A stretch of 24,092 nucleotides of DNA from Thamnocephalis sphaerospora (lineage: Eukaryota > Zoopagomycota > Zoopagomycetes > Zoopagales > Sigmoideomycetaceae). Numbering within the stretch: position 1 is the first letter of the stretch; each line of letters begins with the position of its first letter. The position numbers were made by a program, and so were the translations under genes. Shown here piece after piece: positions 18,217 through 24,092 of the stretch. Below the pieces are notes generated by a model that searched no databases, was not told where the DNA came from, and saw only the letters and a program-made list of their open reading frames with translations. The stretch lies in the NCBI GenBank assembly GCA_003614735.1, contig KZ992647.1, positions 1-24,092 of the forward strand, given 5' to 3'.

Positions 18217-20446
18217 TCGCTTTCTCGCACCATCCGCTGCGCTACATCAACGCCAACATCCGCTCCGCACGCATTCTTTCGTGCGCGTGAGCTTCAGTCC
18301 ACGGTGGCGTACATCTGCATCGTATTCCATTCTACCCTGCGCTGTCATCCTGCGGCCATGCCTGCTGTTATCAACTCGGGCGTCCTGTTAATTCACTATC
18401 CATCTACCATTAGAGAATAAGACTGCATGCATTAAACTCAAACACGTTTGCCAACATGTGAGTTGGCGCATGTGGCGACTGCAGCATGTTGTCGTTCGTC
18501 TGCATTGTGGACCACATGGTCTAGCGGATGCTGGTGTGCATTAGCAGATAGGCTTGTTACGTGGCATTACACACTGCGTTTTCTCCACACTGCTCCTAAA
18601 AGGGCACCACCGTTGTCGTATACTGGTTGGCTAGCAATCACCTTGTGCCATTTGTTGCAGTCCAAGCAGCATCGTTGCTAACGCTGTATTTGGAGCAATA
18701 GATGGCGCCATGTTTACTGTAAGCTTACGGTTCGGCTATAGCAAGCAGGCAATGTGCGCTTGTTGCTCATTTGGCAAAAGTGACTACACCCCAGTGGTCA
18801 AACGACGTGCTATTCTTTGCGCCATGGGTAGTGTGTAATAGACGCTAGCGCTATATCCATCGCGCCTATACTCGATTCACTACGGGTGCCTGCAGGTCGC
18901 GCACGTTTTGCCTGTGCAATCGAGTATGCCTGTATTTTTTGTTATAACGTGTACGTTCCATGGCCAGCCGTAGTTTACGACCAATACATCAAAGCTTTTT
19001 GCCAATCTGCTGCACCTTTTGAGCTGCCATGGCACAGCAAAAGATCGGTGGCGGCTGCTGTGCATCCTGCGGCCAAAATGCAGTCATCTGCTACTCTATG
19101 CGATGCTAGTGCCTAAACTAGCACATGGAACGTTCTCACCACTTTCCGATCATAGTCGTGGGCAAGAGCGGTTTGCCGGACCGCCTCATGTGCGTATTGG
19201 TGTTATTCTCACCTTGGATGCGTGCTACACGGACACGATGCATCGACGAGCATGCTAGCTGGGCTACACTTTACGCATGCAGTCGGTGTGCTTTGCCAGG
19301 ACGCACACCTAGAGCGTGCACTCGGTCAGAGCATACGCCTGTGCGACGCTTGCGCAGCCAAACGCGGCGTCGGGATCATCGCCATAGAAGGCAAATTGTC
19401 GTCTGTGACGCTTTCCCATGGTGCAGGGCTTGCTTAAGGGCGCCGTTCTGTGCTAGGCTGGCCGGTGTAATTTAACTCGAAAAAACAACTTGCTTATACG
19501 ACAGAAAGGGTGGCACGTACATGGTGTGCCGCACACACTGCCAACGTCCACAGGCCGGGTGAGCATAGACGCATAGACATGAGGGCGCGCCGTACACACA
19601 ACTGCAAGCAAGTAGACGAGGAGAACCAGGCTGCAGTAAAGGCGGGCTGGTTTGAAGCACCGCTTGCGGCGTCAGAGACGGCAACGATGATGTCAAAGTG
19701 TGGCAGACCCCCACTAAACCAAGTATTGGCACATCAGTTATAGAAAGACGAAGGGTCCGATTAGGCAACACGTGGTGCCACTATTAGACAACGTGACCCA
19801 ATAAAAAGTTTGGCTACTGGGTGCCGGAATACACAGGTGTGCTGCTTGAGCTGGTGACAGCACGAGCAACTGTTGGTGTAGCTTCCGTATAGGGCATACC
19901 GCCGAGACGTTTTGATCTTGCTACGGCACCAGCCGCAACAAGCATTACGTTCGCGCCACAATGCGGTGGAGGTGAAGATGAAGCTGTATTAACTGCACGG
20001 CGATCACGGCGAGCGTCAGCCGGATGTGGCGCAAAGGACTCGAGCAAGGGGGTGGGAACAGCATCTAGGACTGGCAAAGGACGAGTCCAGTCTAGCAAAT
20101 AAATTGCTTTGCGCTGTTTTGCCGCCTCCAAATCTACTAGAGCTTGGACGCATGTGGTGCTGGCTAGTTTGGGAAAGGGTCAACTGAGTGATATTTGCTA
20201 GTCTATCAGCACCCTAGGTATGGTAATTGTACAGACACTTTCGGTAGTAGATTCCAAGACTGATGCGTTTTTGCCAACCAACCCGCACGTATCCACGAAT
20301 GGATACCAGATTACCAACATTGGTGATGGCACATTACCCTTTCCAGTCCATATATCCGGTGCAACCGGCACAAGGCTGAAGAGACACGGCGCTATGGCCG
20401 AGCTTCGGCAAAGTCTGCACCCTGCGGCGCCTCAGTCTGCTGCTAC
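18217..20446. other. Long intergenic region, no supported gene
   Basis: About 2.2 kb between PEN-2 and the right subtilase promoter. It is AT-richer than its neighbours and mostly without long frames. Two stretches read somewhat like protein: plus-strand 19222-19437 (from a GTG; contains LCDACAAKRGVGIIAIEG) and minus-strand 19814-20131 (from TTG, Ala/Pro/Ser-rich). Neither has an ATG start, a known domain, or biased third positions. They may be remnants or chance. No transposon ends, tRNA or repeats were recognised. Confidence 0.5.
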
Positions 20447-20453
20447 TATATAG
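20447..20453 (+). promoter_or_regulatory. TATA box of the right subtilase gene
   Basis: TATATAG lies 103 bp before the ATG at 20550, matching the left paralogue's box at 102 bp. The intervening leader differs between copies except for the CTCGCTTCAAA block directly before the start codon, which suggests both core-promoter position and start context have been retained since duplication. Confidence 0.6.
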
Positions 20454-20549
20454 CGGTGCAGGCATCAAGCTGGTATTTCAGCCGCCATCTGCCCTCTACT
20501 TTCTTGCTTTATAATAACCATCCCTTGTAATTTTGCAGCTCGCTTCAAA

Positions 20550-23348
20550 ATGCGTGTAGGCACATCTGTATTTTTCTCTTGTGCAGCAGCGCTGGTGCTT
20601 GCCTCCGCATCCATCAGCGATGGAGCGCAGCGCTTTCCCTTTAATCTGCGTCGCGCCAATGCCACGCTGAATCGACGTGCAGAAGCCGTGGATCCGGCCA
20701 TTGGATTTATTCCAAAGTCCTACATGGTTGAGCTTACCGAGGAACCCGGCACCACGGCAGCCAACCAGCAGGCTGCAAGTATTCTGCAGAAGATCCAAGA
20801 GAATTGGGAGATTAGCGACATTACCGTGTACAAAGTGCTTTCTAATAGCATCGCCTTTAATGTGCTCAACGGCGGCGAGTGGACCATGGCCGACGTGGCC
20901 GCCCTCCCTGGCGTCAAGAAGGTCTGGCCCGCCACAGCGCTGGTGGGGCACGCTCCGGTTCAGCACACGTCTGGCAGTGCCCTGTTCAACCTTACCAGCA
21001 CCGCAAGCCACAGCAATCTGCAGCGTCGAGCACTCAGGCCTGATAGCAGCGGCGTTAAGATTGGCATCATCGACTCGGGAATCGACTACAAGCACCCAGA
21101 TCTTGGTGGCTGCTTTGGCACCGGCTGTCTGGTGGCCCACGGCTACGATTTCGTCGGCGATGCGTACACTGGCTTCAACCGCCCACAGCCTGATAGCGAT
21201 CCGATGGACGAGTGCAACGGTCATGGCACACACGTTGCCGGAATTATTGCCAGCACTGCCGATTATTTTTCCAGCATTAGTGCCATTGGCGCTTATCGTG
21301 TCTTGGGCTGCCGAGGAAAGACCAACCTTAAGGTTATCGTTAGCGCGATGGAGCGTGTCGCCACGGACGGCATGCAGATTGTCAACATATCCATCGGCAG
21401 CGGCCTCTACTATGCAAGCTATCCGGACGCTGTTATGGCGCAGCGACTTGTCGAGCGTGGTATCATCGTCATTGCGTCGGCCGGCAACGATGGTGAGCTT
21501 GGCATGGGCTCCATCAGTAGTCCGGCCACAGCGCCGGACGTGATTGCCGTGGCCTCGATCCACTCGGCCAAGATTGGCGAGTTTACCTTTTCCTTCAACG
21601 GCAAGAGCGGCTACAGGTACGTGTCGTCGACCGGCCAGGTCCTTGCGGTAGGCCAAAAAGTTACCTTGGTGGATCTTCGCTCCACAAGCAACGCCTACGG
21701 CTGCGACCCGATCAGCCAGAGCTACAGCGGCAAATATGTGCTGGTCAATCGTGGCCAGTGCACGTTCAGCCAGAAGGCTATGATGGCTCAAAAGGCTAGC
21801 GCCACTGGCGTGATGGCGCACAACCTGGTCGATGATCCCGAGATGAGGCCGCCTGCCGTTGATGATCCTGCCGTCCGGATTCCCGTTATTCTGGTGGACA
21901 AGGCCACCGGCACCGCACTGAGCGGCACAACCATCACCATCATCGGTGGTGAACGGTATGATTCAAAGGACCTGGACTACGGAAGCTGGTCCAGCTTTTC
22001 GTCGATTGGACCGGTGCACAACGGCAACTCCTTCAAGCCTGATATCGCAGCAGTGGGAACGGACGTGATCAGCACGTTCCCGAGAGCGCTAGGATCGCGT
22101 GCTATCATGAGCGGCACCAGTATGGCGGCACCGTCAATCACGCGTGCTGCATCGTACTTTTACAAGACCGCCGTCCGCAACGTACCGCGTGGCGTTGGCT
22201 ACTCTGCTGCGATGATGCGTGCGCTTACAAGCGGTCTCTACTATGCTTCGTCTACAAAGAACCGCCGCCCTCTCATCACCACCGGCAGCTATCGCACCTA
22301 CAACGAGCCCACCCTGTACGGAGGTGCGGGATACATCTCTGACGGCCTTTGGCTGGAGGAAATGTGGAGCTTTGATCCGCCCAAGCTTTCGCTCCAGGCC
22401 ACCAAGGATCCAAACGCAAGCGGAATTTACACCGGTAGTATGACCATTTCTCTCACCGGCCGCATCCCAATTGGAACGACAAAGTTGTTTGTCGACCCCA
22501 GCGTGGCCTTTTCAGGCTGGAAGAATGGCGCCCCCGTTGCGTCGATGCTGGCCGATCTGCCTGTGACCTACTCTTTTTCGCCAAGCAGCATCAAGAGCAC
22601 GGTCGCGTATACCGACGGAGGTATCAACACTGTGCGGCCTCTCTCCACCGTCTTTTCGTTCAGCATCGACATCAGCGCCTATCCGGACAGCTATTGGATC
22701 TTTAGCGGCACGATTGTCGGCGATTATGGCTCCAAGGAGGCGCATCTTCCGTTCCAGATCCGCGTTGGCGATCCCATCCAAGTCAACCCGTACGATCACC
22801 CTAGCACCTCTCTGGTGCAGGCTTACGGCGATGATCTGATTCCGGGTGCAACCGCATTTAAGGTGGATGCCAACGGTACCTATGTTGGTATCCGCTTCCG
22901 ACTACGGTATCCATCCAAGAAAGTCTTTGTCTTGATCGAGAGGGATGACACGGGCGAGCAGCTCGGTATGATAGCAGATGCGCTCTACGAGGATGTGGAC
23001 CGTACGATCGGTGGCCCCGACGAGGACTATTTCATTCCGTGGACCGGCATGGTGCAGAAGCTGGATGTTAACGCCGTTCCTGACCCGCTTGCGACAGCCG
23101 TGCCTGATGGCAAATATCGTCTTCGCTTCCACGTCGCTCTCCCATACTCGTCAAAGACCAACTCCATCATCTACATGACCATGCGGATGCCTGTGGTTAC
23201 GGTCAGCGGCGTCGCAAAGAGCGTCGGTGGTGTGGACAGGACCGAAGCCGGTGGCACAGTGCGCTCGGTCATTCCGCGCGTTGCTTCCTACGGCGATCCG
23301 CTGGCCTCCACGGCCAACCTTCCTCCGGTTAACCTGGCCTTTAGCTAA
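20550..23348 (+). CDS. Secreted subtilisin-like serine protease with PA domain (right paralogue)
   Basis: Predicted 932 residues in one exon, colinear with the gene at 2394-5186 over its whole length; by eye roughly four residues in five are identical. Catalytic residues sit at the same numbers: Asp175 (IIDSGIDYKHPD), His225 (NGHGTHVAG), Asn313 (SAGNDG) and Ser524 (SGTSMAAP). The signal peptide, I9-like propeptide, inserted PA domain and beta-rich tail are all kept. Two extra residues arise from small length differences, for example KDPNASGIYTGS here against KGSREKYTGS in the left copy. Surface and PA-domain positions differ most, for example FNRPQP against GDGNAR after the VGDAYTG block, so specificity may have shifted. 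The complete frame and intact active site argue for a working gene. Confidence 0.93.
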   Translation: MRVGTSVFFSCAAALVLASASISDGAQRFPFNLRRANATLNRRAEAVDPAIGFIPKSYMVELTEEPGTTAANQQAASILQKIQENWEISDITVYKVLSNSIAFNVLNGGEWTMADVAALPGVKKVWPATALVGHAPVQHTSGSALFNLTSTASHSNLQRRALRPDSSGVKIGIIDSGIDYKHPDLGGCFGTGCLVAHGYDFVGDAYTGFNRPQPDSDPMDECNGHGTHVAGIIASTADYFSSISAIGAYRVLGCRGKTNLKVIVSAMERVATDGMQIVNISIGSGLYYASYPDAVMAQRLVERGIIVIASAGNDGELGMGSISSPATAPDVIAVASIHSAKIGEFTFSFNGKSGYRYVSSTGQVLAVGQKVTLVDLRSTSNAYGCDPISQSYSGKYVLVNRGQCTFSQKAMMAQKASATGVMAHNLVDDPEMRPPAVDDPAVRIPVILVDKATGTALSGTTITIIGGERYDSKDLDYGSWSSFSSIGPVHNGNSFKPDIAAVGTDVISTFPRALGSRAIMSGTSMAAPSITRAASYFYKTAVRNVPRGVGYSAAMMRALTSGLYYASSTKNRRPLITTGSYRTYNEPTLYGGAGYISDGLWLEEMWSFDPPKLSLQATKDPNASGIYTGSMTISLTGRIPIGTTKLFVDPSVAFSGWKNGAPVASMLADLPVTYSFSPSSIKSTVAYTDGGINTVRPLSTVFSFSIDISAYPDSYWIFSGTIVGDYGSKEAHLPFQIRVGDPIQVNPYDHPSTSLVQAYGDDLIPGATAFKVDANGTYVGIRFRLRYPSKKVFVLIERDDTGEQLGMIADALYEDVDRTIGGPDEDYFIPWTGMVQKLDVNAVPDPLATAVPDGKYRLRFHVALPYSSKTNSIIYMTMRMPVVTVSGVAKSVGGVDRTEAGGTVRSVIPRVASYGDPLASTANLPPVNLAFS

Positions 23349-23550
23349 ACGTCCGACATGATGCTCCGTTTTCTGACCACAGCGTCGGCTTGTGCGCAAT
23401 GGCCCCTTGCTCATTTTGAATTAGCGTACATAAATGCGGCATCAATTTTACGTTTATATGACAGTCTTGCTGCTAGACTTTGCAAGTGCTTTTGTAATGC
23501 ATGACGAGTAGCATGCACTGATGCCAGGAGGAGCGGCAAAAAGTTGACAG
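23349..23550. other. 3' flank of the right subtilase
   Basis: About 200 bp after the stop. An ATG frame of 48 codons begins at 23361 only 12 bp after the stop and reads MMLRFLTTASACAQWPLAHF; it is probably chance within the 3' UTR. The segment ends in TTGACAG, a plausible splice acceptor for the exon-like stretch that follows. Confidence 0.4.
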
Positions 23551-23814
23551 GCAGCGGCTCGCAAGATTTGGGAGCTGATAGCGGACAAGCTGGTCAAGGC
23601 TGCGGAGGAGGCAACGAGCTACGTGTTGCCAGCCTGGAGCATAAACATTTCGGCAGCACTAGTCACGAGAGCCGACCTATTGGTGAGCGGAGTCAACATG
23701 CTACTGGCGCCACTGACGGTCCTTAAAAACCAGACATACACATTCGTGCTGCAGAACAAGAACACGCAAAGGCGCGGCGGCTCAACCCAGCGTCTACCCA
23801 CAAGAGTGGAGCTG
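23551..23814 (+). CDS. Candidate orphan exon, perilipin-like helices (partial gene or remnant)
   Basis: An 88-codon open stretch, preceded by TTGACAG (acceptor-like) and followed by the consensus donor GTATGT. Most codons in its first 75 end in G or C, as in the real genes here. It reads as amphipathic helices: AARKIWELIADKLVKAAEEA, then SYVLPAW, then TRADLLVSGVNMLLAPLTVL and KNQT. The spacing G-V-N-x-L-x4-x-V-L-x3-T resembles the GLDKLEENLPILQQPT block of animal perilipins, lipid-droplet coat proteins; this is a remembered, short match. No first exon with an ATG and no convincing downstream exon could be found, so it could be the middle of a small gene or a fossil host exon. Confidence 0.35.
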
Positions 23815-24051
23815 GTATGTTATCTCGTTTAAATATTGTAGCACTTGGTAGCGTGACCCACGCAAACAAATAAAGCCGCAAAACCGTAAAACCGATATCT
23901 ATCCAACAAGATGGAACTGAAAAGCTATCCTGTTGATGCGCTGCGTTGCCTGATGGTGTGATCCGCGCAAGTTGAAATACCAGAGCCTAGACCACACCAC
24001 TATGGTAGCACACCACGCTTGCCACCTCTTCTTTGTTCTGCTCACGTCACC

Positions 24052-24092
24052 ATGAACAGAGTGCCCGCCGAGATTGTCTACCGTATAGTCTA
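24052..24092 (+). CDS. 5' end of a gene cut by the window, possibly F-box protein
   Basis: ATG in CACCATGAAC context followed by 13 complete codons reading MNRVPAEIVYRIV. The pattern V/L-P-x-E-I-x-x-x-I is how many F-box domains begin (LPxEIxxxIxxxL), which would make it a substrate adaptor for an SCF ubiquitin ligase. Thirteen residues cannot prove this; a TCTTCTTTGTTCTGCTC pyrimidine stretch just upstream fits a leader. Confidence 0.35.
   Translation, partial: MNRVPAEIVYRIV

Noticed and set aside
18868-18927. 10-bp inverted repeat (ATACTCGATT / AATCGAGTAT) with a 40-base spacer
   Set aside because: A perfect pair of this size is expected by chance a few times in 24 kb; no flanking target duplication or transposon frame is present.
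20220-20456. ATG frame of 77 codons just before the right subtilase
   Set aside because: It runs over the conserved TATA box, has unbiased third positions, and matches no known domain.
20496-21821. Minus-strand frame of 441 codons opposite the right subtilase
   Set aside because: Antisense shadow of a confirmed gene; a similar but broken set of frames lies opposite the left copy, consistent with codon bias and not a conserved antisense gene.

Overview
This window looks like nuclear DNA from a fungus, probably an early-diverging, non-Dikarya lineage. Some genes carry spliceosomal introns of about 57-111 bp with CTGAC-type branch sites. The gene set is fungal in flavour: NmrA-like reductase, peroxisomal acyl-CoA oxidase, secreted subtilases, AIP1 and an INO80-like zinc-finger protein. 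The window also encodes PEN-2, a gamma-secretase subunit that Ascomycota and most other Dikarya are generally thought to lack. The phylum is inference; Zoopagomycota, Mucoromycota or a zoosporic lineage would all fit.

Layout: 1-2290 holds no gene I can support. A secreted PA-domain subtilase lies at 2394-5186 (+). Next come an NmrA-like reductase (5530-6423, -), a PH-like conserved protein (7089-7601, +) and acyl-CoA oxidase ending in the peroxisomal signal AKL (7755-9869, -). A minus-strand block rich in introns follows: AIP1/WDR1 (10722-13471, 13 exons), a C2H2 zinc-finger protein with an Ies4-like stretch (13936-15563, 5 exons) and mitochondrial TACO1/YebC (16452-17769, 7 exons). PEN-2 (17914-18216, +) diverges from TACO1 across only 144 bp. 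After 2.3 kb without a supported gene comes a second, full-length subtilase paralogue (20550-23348, +). A candidate orphan exon follows (23551-23814), and the window ends in the first 13 codons of a possible F-box gene.

The genes do not form one pathway. The main structure is the pair of subtilases, each with its catalytic residues at identical positions (Asp175, His225, Asn313, Ser524) and a TATATAG box 102-103 bp before the start codon. They bracket about 15 kb of unrelated housekeeping genes. The six intact genes outside the 10.7-17.8 kb block have no introns, whereas the three inside it have 12, 4 and 6.

Exon boundaries were worked out by hand from splice signals, frame continuity and remembered family sequences. 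All three assembled intron-containing genes stay in frame from start to stop. No viral or retroelement fossil, DNA transposon, CRISPR array, tRNA or rRNA gene was recognised.
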